The notes under the pieces: generated by a model
The model's input: the letters and a program-made list of their open reading frames with translations, nothing else
Database searches by the model: none
Told to the model about the DNA's origin: nothing
Shown: piece after piece, positions 1 to 7,434 of the stretch
How the letters are laid out: the number at the start of each line of letters is the position of its first letter
Numbering within the stretch: position 1 is the stretch's first letter
Origin: a virus
DNA length: 56,865 bases
Virus record (IMG/VR): IMGVR_UViG_3300032304_002452
Location: 1-56,865 of that record
Direction: 5' to 3' (one strand)
Translations under genes and position numbers: made by a program

Positions 1-32
1 AGATATAAAGATCGTAAAATACTAAGTAGAAT

Positions 33-764
33 ATGAAATACTTAAAATTATTTGAAGAATTAAAAGCTGAAACATATAATAAGGCTGCTCTTAAATTAAA
101 AACGATGGGTCATGAAAGACGGTCTAAAGAAATATATGATTGGTCTGCTATTGTTCAAAAGAAAGAAACTTATGAAAAGTGGTCTAAATTAGGAACATTT
201 GGAATGTCTTTCTATCAAACAAAATGGAATTCATCTACCAGAACTTCTGAATATAAATTCTTGTTTGAAGGTCAATTTTATATTGCATTAGAAGTAGATT
301 CAGATTTTCTTTGGGAAAGGTTATCTGAAATTCAAGACAATAGTCTTTTCATCATATTCGATTTCGGTGTTTTACCGGCTAATAAAGAAACTGCTCAAAA
401 AATGTTGGAATATGATGAAATCAAAAATGATTCTTGGCAAGGTGGTTATCGGAATTCTAATTTTTCTATAAAATTATCTGAAAGGGGGTATGAGATATTA
501 CCAAAAGCTGAGTCGTATTTTGAACCATTTTATTTTTTAACACACTTACCGACTAATAGAAGAGAAGCTCTTAAATTTCATCGTTTATTAGTTAATTTAT
601 TTGAGCAAAAGATTGAACTTCCAGTTAATTGGGGTAAAATTGCAAAAGCTAAAGACATGATAGAAGAAGAACCAACAATTATAGGAACTGGAGATATGGA
701 AATATGGAGTAGAATTACTAATTCAGTAAAGAATATGCCTCTAAATTATCTTTATCGAGATTAA
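33..764 (+). CDS. Hypothetical protein with capsid-targeting-like N-terminus
   Basis: A 243-residue protein I do not recognise as a whole. It begins MKYLKLFEELKAE, the N-terminal peptide shared by many proteins here (basic residue, aromatic residue, then L-F-E). This resembles the T4 capsid-targeting sequence, which is cut after (L/I)-x-E. The body is mixed charged and aromatic, with no signal peptide or membrane segment. The first 28 bases of the gene closely match the starts of the genes at 1332 and 1948, so the 5' module was probably copied between genes. Function unknown; packaging into the head is an inference. Confidence 0.8.
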   Translation: MKYLKLFEELKAETYNKAALKLKTMGHERRSKEIYDWSAIVQKKETYEKWSKLGTFGMSFYQTKWNSSTRTSEYKFLFEGQFYIALEVDSDFLWERLSEIQDNSLFIIFDFGVLPANKETAQKMLEYDEIKNDSWQGGYRNSNFSIKLSERGYEILPKAESYFEPFYFLTHLPTNRREALKFHRLLVNLFEQKIELPVNWGKIAKAKDMIEEEPTIIGTGDMEIWSRITNSVKNMPLNYLYRD

Positions 765-784
765 ATATCATTATTTTAAAATAA

Positions 785-793
785 TATATAAAA
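785..793 (+). promoter_or_regulatory. Late-type TATATAAAA box
   Basis: AT box 14 bases before the ATG at 808. It belongs to the TATATA-type box seen before most structural and targeting-peptide genes of the window and resembles the T4 late promoter TATAAATA. Inferred from recurrence only. Confidence 0.4.
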
Positions 794-807
794 AAAAGAA
801 AAAATGT

Positions 808-1017
808 ATGCAACATTTAGAATCATATAATGGATTTTCAGAGACAATGATGATTGTTGAAGGAAAAAATAAACCCACAAACCCTGAATTGTGGGCTGCT
901 TGCACTGCTTGGGCTAAATCAAAATATGATGTTTGGCCATCAGCCTATGCTTGTGGAGCGGCTGCCAAAAGATATAAGTCTAAAGGTGGTAAGTGGAAAA
1001 AAAAGAAGAAAAAATAA
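808..1017 (+). CDS. Small lysine-rich protein, NPELW/PSAYA family
   Basis: A 69-residue protein beginning MQHLESYNGFSETMMIVEGK, a variant of the targeting-like peptide with a possible I-V-E cut site. It continues with NPELWAACTAWAKSKYDVWPS and ends in a run of lysines. Small phage proteins with an NPxLW ... PSAYA ... GG pattern are common and of unknown function; I believe they fall near DUF5872, unverified. The basic tail suggests nucleic-acid binding. The stop overlaps the ATG of the next gene (TAATG), so the two are probably translationally coupled. Confidence 0.75.
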   Translation: MQHLESYNGFSETMMIVEGKNKPTNPELWAACTAWAKSKYDVWPSAYACGAAAKRYKSKGGKWKKKKKK

Positions 1018-1328
1018 TGGAACATTTATTAGAATTTGCTGAATTTATTCTTGAGGAAGAGAAGAAAAAACCTTATGCTGGAGCTAAAGGTGGTTTAGAT
1101 AAATGGTTCAAAGAGAAATGGGTTGATATATCTAAAACAAATCCAGATGGTTCACATCCACCATGTGGTAGAAGTGATACAAGTAAAGGTGGTTATCCTA
1201 AATGTCGGAAGGTAAGAGTGGCTGCTAAAATGACAAAAAAACAGAAAAAAGCATCAGTGGCAAGAAAGAGAAAAGTTGAAAAGACAGGGTCGAAGGGTTC
1301 TGGAAGAAAACCAAATTATGCTAAATAA
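1017..1328 (+). CDS. Small basic protein, GGLDKWFKEKWVDIS family
   Basis: A 103-residue basic protein. I chose the ATG at 1017 rather than the in-frame one at 993, because 1017 overlaps the upstream stop as TAATG and gives the N-terminus MEHLLEFAEFILEEEKKK, a targeting-like peptide with an I-L-E site. The body has GGLDKWFKEKWVDIS, then PCGRSDTSKGGYPKC and a Lys/Arg-rich tail. This is a recurrent small phage and giant-virus protein pattern of unknown function (possibly DUF5872). The four cysteine or histidine positions might bind metal. A packaged basic protein that neutralises DNA is plausible but inferred. Confidence 0.75.
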   Translation: MEHLLEFAEFILEEEKKKPYAGAKGGLDKWFKEKWVDISKTNPDGSHPPCGRSDTSKGGYPKCRKVRVAAKMTKKQKKASVARKRKVEKTGSKGSGRKPNYAK

Positions 1329-1331
1329 AAT

Positions 1332-1946
1332 ATGAAATATTTAAAACTATTTGAGGAATATAGAGGTGATTTTAAGAATGAATATCACTTAGACGATTTC
1401 TATTTTAAAGTTGAGAATGGTGGTCCTTCTCAAAATGCCGGTGGTACTGAAATTGGTGATATAACTTTTAAATTCTTGAAGGATGGTGAAGAAGTTTTTA
1501 TTGATTTCGAAGTATTTCAAATGGCTTCCGGAGACTCAGGAGCGACTTGTGAAGATGAAATTACAGCAAAGGAATTAGGTATTGAATTAGATGGTAGAGG
1601 TAGAGTGCTAGATGAGTCTTTATTAGATGAAATTATGGATTCTTACGCTTCTGGTGGAGGTGGTAGTGAGTGGAATGATATGGAATATGAAGTAGAAGAT
1701 GTTTCACCAAGAGGTGTAATTGAAGAAGGTTGGTTATTAATAACAATTTATAAAGATGATAAAGAGGAAGAAGTCCAATTTGATATAAGACAAGAAGCTT
1801 TTGGTGTTAATAGGACTGATGAAGTAGAATTTCAGTACGATAATGATATAGAAAAGTTAAGAGAATTAGGAATTGAATTTAATGAGGATTTTCAGAATGA
1901 ACTACTTCAAGCTTATGATGATTACTCAAACTTTATAAGACCGTAA
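1332..1946 (+). CDS. Acidic hypothetical protein with capsid-targeting-like N-terminus
   Basis: A 204-residue acidic protein that starts MKYLKLFEEYRGD, nearly identical over its first nine residues to the gene at 33. The body is rich in Asp and Glu with a Gly-rich stretch (SYASGGGGSEW) and appears to contain two similar beta-rich halves (GDITFKFLKDGEEVFIDFE and GWLLITIYKDDKEEEVQFD). No known domain was recognised. It lies 3 bases after the preceding stop and 1 base before the next start, so it is part of a tight + strand operon. Confidence 0.8.
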   Translation: MKYLKLFEEYRGDFKNEYHLDDFYFKVENGGPSQNAGGTEIGDITFKFLKDGEEVFIDFEVFQMASGDSGATCEDEITAKELGIELDGRGRVLDESLLDEIMDSYASGGGGSEWNDMEYEVEDVSPRGVIEEGWLLITIYKDDKEEEVQFDIRQEAFGVNRTDEVEFQYDNDIEKLRELGIEFNEDFQNELLQAYDDYSNFIRP

Positions 1947-1947
1947 T

Positions 1948-2196
1948 ATGAAATATTTAAAACTATTTGAAAATTTTGAAACCGAAAAGAAATTTAGTGT
2001 TTCTTTTGAAACTAGATTTTATCCAGATGTTGTAAGTGGGTTGAAAAATTACAATATTAGATTTGAAGAAAAGTAAAATTTATATTTAAATTTAAAAAAA
2101 CAGACTGAGATCATCGCCTGGTCAGAAAATGGATTCAATATAATTCGAGCTATTCCGGCTTGGGTAAAACATCTACAAGTATATAGAGAAAAATAA
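1948..2196 (+). pseudogene. Remnant of a targeting-peptide gene, in-frame stop
   Basis: ATG at 1948 opens a 42-codon ORF beginning MKYLKLFENFETEKK, identical in its first 23 bases to the start of the gene at 1332. It stops at 2074-2076. The same frame then stays open as NLYLNLKKQTEIIAWSENG and onward to a stop at 2194-2196, with protein-like composition (AIPAWVKHLQVYREK). The simplest reading is a gene decayed by a nonsense mutation or an internal deletion. The first part could still be made as a short peptide. A terminator follows directly. Confidence 0.5.
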
Positions 2197-2198
2197 AA

Positions 2199-2219
2199 GA
2201 CACCTGAGGTGTCTTTTTT
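2199..2219. terminator. Bidirectional terminator
   Basis: Inverted repeat GACACC-TGA-GGTGTC (2199-2213) followed by a T run on the + strand, and an A-rich run upstream giving T residues on the - strand. It separates the convergent + operon from the CAP-protein gene. Confidence 0.8.
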
Positions 2220-2742
2220 AGTAAGTGAAATCTTGTACGAAATAGGTTTGGTTGTTATAAAAAAACTTTTTAACTGCTACCTTTTTGACTTTGGGATTCA
2301 TCAAATTGACTCTGTGTTCTTTTGTAGTATAACCAGCATCAATCAATAAAAGAGCCATTCCGTAAGTAATATCAGAATTAGAAATGACAAGGTTTTCAGT
2401 GCCGTTAGTATTCAAATGAGTGTGTTCACCAACGAAATTGAAATTAGTCAATTTGTTGTAAAATTCTTTATCGAAAGTCAAAGTATCGACTGGCTTAGCT
2501 GTTTTCAAGAAATTGATAGTTTCGTCACATTCTTTTACCCAATCTACGGTAGATTTCCGAGTAACAGTAAATCCACCAATAGTAGTAGTTTTCATTTTCT
2601 TGAAATCTTCAATTACTTTGATATATGAGCTTGGATTAGAACGAATTTTGTTGATTTCAATCATCATCAATTTCTCATCAGTTGTTTGAGAGAAAACGGT
2701 AAGAGTTAGAAACATCAAAAAGAATATGTTCATCATTTTCAT
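2218..2742 (-). CDS. Secreted CAP (SCP/PR-1-like) domain protein
   Basis: A 174-residue protein with a clear signal peptide (hydrophobic IFFLMFLTLTVFSQ near residues 6-19). CAP-superfamily signatures follow: EINKIRSNPSSYI near residue 29, GEHTHLN and ENLVIS in the middle, and HRVNLMNPKVKKVAV near the C-terminus, matching the ENxxR, HN/ENL and HRxN motifs. CAP proteins are secreted and have varied roles; in a phage it would act in the periplasm or at the cell surface. It is expressed from a near-perfect Bacteroidota-type promoter, so probably early. That promoter lies so close that ATGs at 2736 or 2733 are alternative starts. Function in infection unknown. Confidence 0.75.
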   Translation of the reverse strand: MKMMNIFFLMFLTLTVFSQTTDEKLMMIEINKIRSNPSSYIKVIEDFKKMKTTTIGGFTVTRKSTVDWVKECDETINFLKTAKPVDTLTFDKEFYNKLTNFNFVGEHTHLNTNGTENLVISNSDITYGMALLLIDAGYTTKEHRVNLMNPKVKKVAVKKFFYNNQTYFVQDFTY

Positions 2743-2746
2743 ATCA

Positions 2747-2777
2747 CAAATATACTAAGAAAAATGATAAAAACAAA
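2747..2777 (-). promoter_or_regulatory. Bacteroidota-type (early) promoter TTTG-N19-TATATTTG
   Basis: On the - strand, TATATTTG (2754 to 2747) preceded by TTTG with a spacer of 19 bases. This matches the Bacteroidota sigma factor consensus TTTG-N19-TAnnTTTG. It would drive the CAP-protein gene by host RNA polymerase with an extremely short leader. Confidence 0.7.
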
Positions 2778-2808
2778 AAATCCTCGAAAATTATTTTCGA
2801 GGATTTTT
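2776..2808 (-). terminator. Rho-independent terminator
   Basis: Stem TCCTCGAAAA / TTTTCGAGGA (2781-2790 with 2794-2803), loop TTA, extended by A/T runs. It lies just after the stop of the - strand gene at 2811 and overlaps the -33 element of the CAP gene promoter. Confidence 0.8.
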
Positions 2809-2810
2809 AT

Positions 2811-3899
2811 TTATCCTATTTTCATTTTACAATCAGTTCTTCCAAAATTTTTCGTACCAGTTTTGGCTTTCTTTGGAGGTCCTTTTTTGATAGGTGGAAT
2901 CTCTATTTCAACACTTTTAGCTTTTGTCATTTTAAAAGATTGAATAAGAACATCTTCTTCACCAGTTATCACAATTTCAGGAGCTTGTACATCTTCATTT
3001 ATCTGAGTACAAATGATTGAAATTTTAACATATCTTGCACTTGGATCCTGTTCTGCTACCGCATTATCTTCACCCTTTCCTTGATCATGTAAAATAGTTT
3101 GTCTAATAAGTGGATTCTCTGAACCAGATTCGGAGAATATATTCTCAATTACATTTTTTACCTCATTATTTCTAGCTTCAGACAATCCTTTATTAGTAGC
3201 TTCAAATCCATCTGCTTTTAATTTTGAAGCGGCTCCACCGATTCTTTGTTTATCAGTAGATGATTCAATATTTATTGAAACAACAGATAGACCATTTTCA
3301 TTTAACTGTTGAAAAACTGATTTTAGGGAATCTTCAAACTGTGGAGTCAATTGATATAAACCGGCCGCAAACAACTCATCATTTGACCAGTTAATATCTA
3401 ATGTATCAACGGTGAATTTAGTATCTGCGTAGATTGTATCTTTTTCAATTTTATTAATTGTCTTTTTAGTTGTTATTTCTGAGATGGCCCAACCATTTTT
3501 TAACATGCTAGCCAATTTCTTATAATCGTTTGATTTTACTGTGACTGTATTTGAAGTTTTGAGTACCTTTTTAAGTTCAATTTTAACATCTTCAGCGTTA
3601 TTTTGAATTATGTTAGCAGCATCTTTCATTCCTCTTGCCTCTAACGAATCAATGGCTGTTTTTAACTGTTGTTCATCATTCAAAACTAATTCTATTTTGT
3701 TAGAAATTTCTTTATCAGATAGTTTATTTTGTGCTGATGCTGGACTTACACTACCTCCAACAACACCTGCTAAAAGAGCAAGTCCCATTAGGACATCTTT
3801 GAATCCTGCTTCTTCATTAATTAGAGATTCTTCTAATCTTTGTAAGTACTCAATTTGTGCCTTCTCGACAATGAATTGATTATAACGATTAATCTTCAT
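2811..3899 (-). CDS. OmpA-like protein with targeting peptide and hydrophobic segment
   Basis: A 362-residue protein that starts MKINRYNQFIVEKAQIEYL, a targeting-like peptide with an I-V-E site. A hydrophobic, signal-like segment follows near residues 34-56 (VLMGLALLAGVVGGSVSPAS). The middle is helical and charged. The C-terminal third has an OmpA-C-like pattern: VVSINIESSTDKQR, then NKGLSEARNNEVKNVI, then DPSARYVKISIICT. If the N-terminus is cleaved, the hydrophobic stretch would become N-terminal. A role as a virion or envelope-interacting protein is inferred. The box TATATATACT lies 21 bases upstream, and a terminator follows the stop. Confidence 0.7.
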   Translation of the reverse strand: MKINRYNQFIVEKAQIEYLQRLEESLINEEAGFKDVLMGLALLAGVVGGSVSPASAQNKLSDKEISNKIELVLNDEQQLKTAIDSLEARGMKDAANIIQNNAEDVKIELKKVLKTSNTVTVKSNDYKKLASMLKNGWAISEITTKKTINKIEKDTIYADTKFTVDTLDINWSNDELFAAGLYQLTPQFEDSLKSVFQQLNENGLSVVSINIESSTDKQRIGGAASKLKADGFEATNKGLSEARNNEVKNVIENIFSESGSENPLIRQTILHDQGKGEDNAVAEQDPSARYVKISIICTQINEDVQAPEIVITGEEDVLIQSFKMTKAKSVEIEIPPIKKGPPKKAKTGTKNFGRTDCKMKIG

Positions 3900-3920
3900 A
3901 CTACTATGGATATATTTTGT

Positions 3921-3930
3921 AGTATATATA
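3921..3930 (-). promoter_or_regulatory. Late-type box TATATATACT
   Basis: A perfect copy of the recurrent box TATATATACT on the - strand, 21 bases from the ATG of the gene at 3899. Assigned as a phage-specific promoter from recurrence before many genes here. Confidence 0.5.
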
Positions 3931-3944
3931 TTAAAAGAAAAATG

Positions 3945-4694
3945 TCAATTTAGTAAAATATTTAATCTATCTTCTCGATTTGGTAAAATATCTTCTTCTT
4001 TGAGTATTGAAATTCCGTCAAAAATTATGACTTCTGATGTAATACTGTTTTCTATTTTAGAAACTTTGTAAGAAATAGTGTTATCTTGTTGAATTGAAAA
4101 ATCTAGAATCATATAATTTCCCGACCTATCTTCTTTAGTAGAAACTATTTCATTAACTTGAAATTTAGTTTTACAGATTTCTTTACCATCTTCATCATAA
4201 TCAAAGTAATTAGAGATTATTTCAACAGCGCTTTCAACTGAATTAACAAAATGAATAATGTCAAACAAATTACAACTTAATTTACAATTGTTTTGTATAT
4301 AATCAACATTGTGAATTTTTATATCTGACTTCTCGATTGTAAAATCTGAAAGATTTTTTTTACAAATCAAAGATTCAGTTAGAGCATACGTTGATTTTGT
4401 CTTGTAATTAAAGATGGTTCCGGATTTTAAAATGGTTTGTAATAAATCATAAAACCTCTTGGCGCATTTTTTAGAAACGGAAAAGTTGAAAAGGTAACCT
4501 ATCTCTGGAACATTATAAATAGGAGTAGGCGCTGTCCTGGGAAATCCCTGATATCCAGAATAACTATTCTCAGATTTCCAAAATGTAATTACATCAGTAG
4601 TAGACCATGTATCATTACTTAATGATAATGAAAGATTGAATTTTTTCAACCTTTCATTCCATTTATCTAAATATTTCTTATCAAATGTTCTCAT
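3945..4694 (-). CDS. Hypothetical protein of the NAD-salvage operon
   Basis: A 249-residue protein I do not recognise. It starts MRTFDKKYLDKWNERLKKF, without the targeting motif, and has no signal or membrane segment. Its ATG overlaps the NAMPT stop as TAATG, so it is co-transcribed and probably translationally coupled with the NAD-salvage genes. Whether it acts in NAD metabolism is unknown. Four scattered cysteines (CKKN, CKLSCN) show no clear metal motif. It ends the operon; I see no strong terminator after it. Confidence 0.75.
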   Translation of the reverse strand: MRTFDKKYLDKWNERLKKFNLSLSLSNDTWSTTDVITFWKSENSYSGYQGFPRTAPTPIYNVPEIGYLFNFSVSKKCAKRFYDLLQTILKSGTIFNYKTKSTYALTESLICKKNLSDFTIEKSDIKIHNVDYIQNNCKLSCNLFDIIHFVNSVESAVEIISNYFDYDEDGKEICKTKFQVNEIVSTKEDRSGNYMILDFSIQQDNTISYKVSKIENSITSEVIIFDGISILKEEDILPNREDRLNILLN

Positions 4695-6151
4695 TAAACC
4701 ATTTCGAGTTCTTCAACATCAAAATTGATTTCAGCTCTTTGACGAATTTCTTGGAAATTATAGTCAACTAAAAGATGTCCATTTTCAAATACTTTCACCA
4801 TCACATCACCTTCATCATCCTTAGCCTTTTGAATTGTTTCAAAACCATTATCAGTTTGAACCAATTTCAAATGTCCTTTTTTAGAAGTTTTGAATGATTG
4901 AACGATGTTTCCATATTTATCCACTTCAAGTGGATGTTTTTGAACATCACGTTCTTCACCATTTATGGTGATTGAACAACATTTGAAGGCGAATTTTTGA
5001 GTATCTCGGTCAACTTTTTGAAGAAGAGCGCCACCCATACCAAACACAATATTTTCAGCTGAGAATCCTTCTTCTACCATCATATCTAAGATTTCAATGA
5101 TAGATTCATAATTAACACCATCACCTTGTATTACACGAATATGGTCGTCAATTACTTTGAAACCTTTTGAGTTAGTACGTCCTCCGAATTTATCCCAAAG
5201 TATATTGAATACTTTTTTCAAGGTTTGAACAGGATCTCCACTATCAGGACGAATTACAAGACGACCATTTAAGTTAAGAACTTTTTCACGAAGTTGACCA
5301 CCCCACAATTCTTCACAAGCCCTTAGAATATTATAAGAGTCAGATACACAAGCTCTTATTCCTGTTGGGTAAGCATCTAACATATTTTCATATGCTTTTA
5401 CTTCATTTTCTTCTCCCCAAGAAGTGATAGTTGAGTGTTCAGAAGCTGGAATAGAAAAAGCCAACATTTCATCTGTGTTGTAAATCTCTTGAGCTAGAAG
5501 AATAGCTGTTGCTGTATCAGTACCACGGAAGTTTACCAAGTGAGCTAAACCGCCAATGCCTGAACTTTCAACAGATGATACGCCACGGAATCCAAAATCA
5601 TGTAACATACAGTTCACAATTCCGGTGATTTGTTCTTTATTATAGTCAGTGGTTTTCTTCAAGTATTTGATAAATACTTTTTTAATTTCACGAGAAAGAG
5701 TTCCCACGGTAATAGGATACCAAACTTGCAGTAAAATCGATTCAAGATAGTTAGTCAACCAACGAGTAGGTTCACCACCATTGTTGTGAATATAAACGAG
5801 TACATTTCCCGTTGGTACAACCGTACCTTCTGGTACAGCTTTGATAGTTACAGGAAGATAACCATCATATTTTTCAAGGATATATCTCCAACCAGATTCG
5901 TTGAAGTGTCCGGGTCCTAAGTGAGCATCCCAGAATTTTTTAGCTTTTTGAATTTTTTCTTCGGTTACAACTTGACCAGTTAGGTAAGTTTTCAAAATGT
6001 AGTTAAGACCGATTACGAGTGTTTCTTTAAACATACCACCACGAGATTCGAGGTAAGATGTTACTGTGTCTGTTCCTTGTGGATATTGTGGCCAGTGAGT
6101 TACTTTGTAACTATCAGACAACATTAGGATGTTATTAAAAATTGTATTCAT
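4694..6151 (-). CDS. nadV: Nicotinamide phosphoribosyltransferase (NAMPT)
   Basis: A 485-residue protein of normal family length. It makes NMN from nicotinamide and PRPP in the cytoplasm. Family signatures are visible: LMLSDSYKVTHWPQYP at the start, the YLESRGG motif, LHDFGFRGVSSVESSGIGG with the substrate-binding Asp, SIPASEHST, and the RPDSGDP phosphoribosyl-binding motif. It lies 10 bases downstream of the NMN adenylyltransferase gene. Together they form the two-step nicotinamide-to-NAD route known from vibriophage KVP40 and shown in other phages to rebuild NAD after defence NADases act (NARP2). A TATATTTA sequence about 24 bases upstream might add a second promoter. Confidence 0.96.
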   Translation of the reverse strand: MNTIFNNILMLSDSYKVTHWPQYPQGTDTVTSYLESRGGMFKETLVIGLNYILKTYLTGQVVTEEKIQKAKKFWDAHLGPGHFNESGWRYILEKYDGYLPVTIKAVPEGTVVPTGNVLVYIHNNGGEPTRWLTNYLESILLQVWYPITVGTLSREIKKVFIKYLKKTTDYNKEQITGIVNCMLHDFGFRGVSSVESSGIGGLAHLVNFRGTDTATAILLAQEIYNTDEMLAFSIPASEHSTITSWGEENEVKAYENMLDAYPTGIRACVSDSYNILRACEELWGGQLREKVLNLNGRLVIRPDSGDPVQTLKKVFNILWDKFGGRTNSKGFKVIDDHIRVIQGDGVNYESIIEILDMMVEEGFSAENIVFGMGGALLQKVDRDTQKFAFKCCSITINGEERDVQKHPLEVDKYGNIVQSFKTSKKGHLKLVQTDNGFETIQKAKDDEGDVMVKVFENGHLLVDYNFQEIRQRAEINFDVEELEMV

Positions 6152-6161
6152 AAATGTTGAT

Positions 6162-7073
6162 TTATTTTTGTGATGTAAATATACTAAATAATTTTTGGTG
6201 TTCCACCATAAACATTTCTGATTTTAACTCAGAAATATCAAACCATTTCAACTCTTGAATATCATCAGAAGGTTGAATTGGTCCCCAAAGATGTTTACAA
6301 GTGAAAAGTGTGGTCATTATTTTATCATCTTCTCCACGAAATCTCCAATCTTGTATTTGACAAGATGTTACATATTTGTAATCTCCTGATTCTGAATTAG
6401 AACCAGTTTCTTTCATATAAACTCTACGAGCGGCTGATTGAACTGATTCATCTTCTGGTTTAACAAATCCTCCGATAAATCTCCATTTAGATTCATCATA
6501 TTTCTTAGCGAGAAGAACTTTTGTTTCATCTGCATTGAGAGGTGCTATATCAACCGTTGGTATAACACGAGGATAAAGATTATAAGTATGATAGATAACA
6601 CCTGAACGAAAATCTTTTGAGTTTTTAACTTCTTCTGAGATTAATTTTCTAATGTCGGTTCCAGCCCAAGTTCCAAGTGGTTCTAATTCTTTAGTTTTAA
6701 ATTTACCGCCACCATTTAAGTAGTGTGGAATAAATGAATCTCGGCTACCATACATAAGAACTTCACCATGAGGATAAACTTCACGAATTCGTTTATCTAA
6801 TTCTTGAGCCCAACGGTTATTATCAGATTGGTCTTGAATGGCTAAGATGATAGAATCTGGATAATGGGTTTGAACCATCTTTTTACGGGTATCAAAATCG
6901 AGAGGATTTTTCTTAGTTCCAACAAACCGTGGAACTCCCAGGAAGATAATTGTTTTTTTGTGATTTCCGGTTACTTGTTTAATAACGTAGTGGTGACCTT
7001 CGTGTAATTCGTGAACTTGGAATCTCGCGATTGCTACACCGATTGAGTATTTAGAAGGATCTATATTATCCAT
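6162..7073 (-). CDS. Bifunctional NMN adenylyltransferase / Nudix-domain protein (NatV-like)
   Basis: A 303-residue protein. Residues 1-170 are an NMN adenylyltransferase of the NadM type: ARFQVHELHEGHH carries the HxGH nucleotidyl-transfer motif and GTWAGTDIRKLI the C-terminal ISxTxxR-like motif. Residues about 175-303 are a Nudix fold (KWRFIGGFVKPEDESVQSAA). The Nudix box is degenerate: where REUxEExG is expected the protein reads RRVYMKETGS, so two catalytic acidic positions are replaced and ADP-ribose hydrolysis is doubtful. It converts NMN and ATP to NAD. First gene of the salvage operon, behind a Bacteroidota-type promoter, therefore probably early. Confidence 0.93.
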   Translation of the reverse strand: MDNIDPSKYSIGVAIARFQVHELHEGHHYVIKQVTGNHKKTIIFLGVPRFVGTKKNPLDFDTRKKMVQTHYPDSIILAIQDQSDNNRWAQELDKRIREVYPHGEVLMYGSRDSFIPHYLNGGGKFKTKELEPLGTWAGTDIRKLISEEVKNSKDFRSGVIYHTYNLYPRVIPTVDIAPLNADETKVLLAKKYDESKWRFIGGFVKPEDESVQSAARRVYMKETGSNSESGDYKYVTSCQIQDWRFRGEDDKIMTTLFTCKHLWGPIQPSDDIQELKWFDISELKSEMFMVEHQKLFSIFTSQK

Positions 7074-7093
7074 AACTTTTTATTTTTCACTTA

Positions 7094-7125
7094 CAAATAT
7101 ACAACATTAAATCATTCTCTCCAAA
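7094..7125 (-). promoter_or_regulatory. Bacteroidota-type (early) promoter of the NAD operon
   Basis: On the - strand TATATTTG (7101 to 7094) with TTTG 20 bases upstream (7125 to 7122). It matches the host consensus TTTG-N19/20-TAnnTTTG. The leader to the ATG at 7073 is about 20 bases. The -33 element sits in the end of the preceding gene. Confidence 0.7.
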
Positions 7126-7418
7126 GTTTCTCTCAAATATTTTTCAATTTCTCTGGCTTTTCTACGAGTTGTTTTGACATCTAATTGTAAACGATATTCT
7201 TTAACTGAATCTTCATCTTCTAACTCAGTTAGAGTGACTTCAATTGTTTCTTTTATTTTAATAGAATCTTTAATTTGATTGAATGGTAGTTCTAATTGAC
7301 CAAAACAGGTATTCATAATTAGAGCGTCGTTCTCATTCAACAATTCAATTTCTTCTCCTTTGTTTAAGATTACAGTATCAATTACTTTAATGTCTTTTAT
7401 AATTTGATATTTTGGCAT
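7107..7418 (-). CDS. Small hypothetical protein
   Basis: A 103-residue protein beginning MPKYQIIKDIKVIDTVILNKG. It has a beta-rich first half and an acidic/basic helical end (TRRKAREIEKYLRETLERM). The opening resembles small beta-barrel phage proteins that start with a KGxE turn, but no family is recognised. It is divergently arranged with the gene at 7435, sharing an AT-rich TATATA region between them. Confidence 0.65.
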   Translation of the reverse strand: MPKYQIIKDIKVIDTVILNKGEEIELLNENDALIMNTCFGQLELPFNQIKDSIKIKETIEVTLTELEDEDSVKEYRLQLDVKTTRRKAREIEKYLRETLERMI

Positions 7419-7434
7419 ATAATTTTAATATATA

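Noticed and set aside
854-1042. ORF in another frame across the 808 and 1017 genes
   Set aside because: A shadow frame; the two real genes have family-like sequences and a TAATG junction.
7107-7418. Part of the NAD operon
   Set aside because: A host-type promoter lies between it and the NMN adenylyltransferase gene, and it has no recognisable link to NAD.
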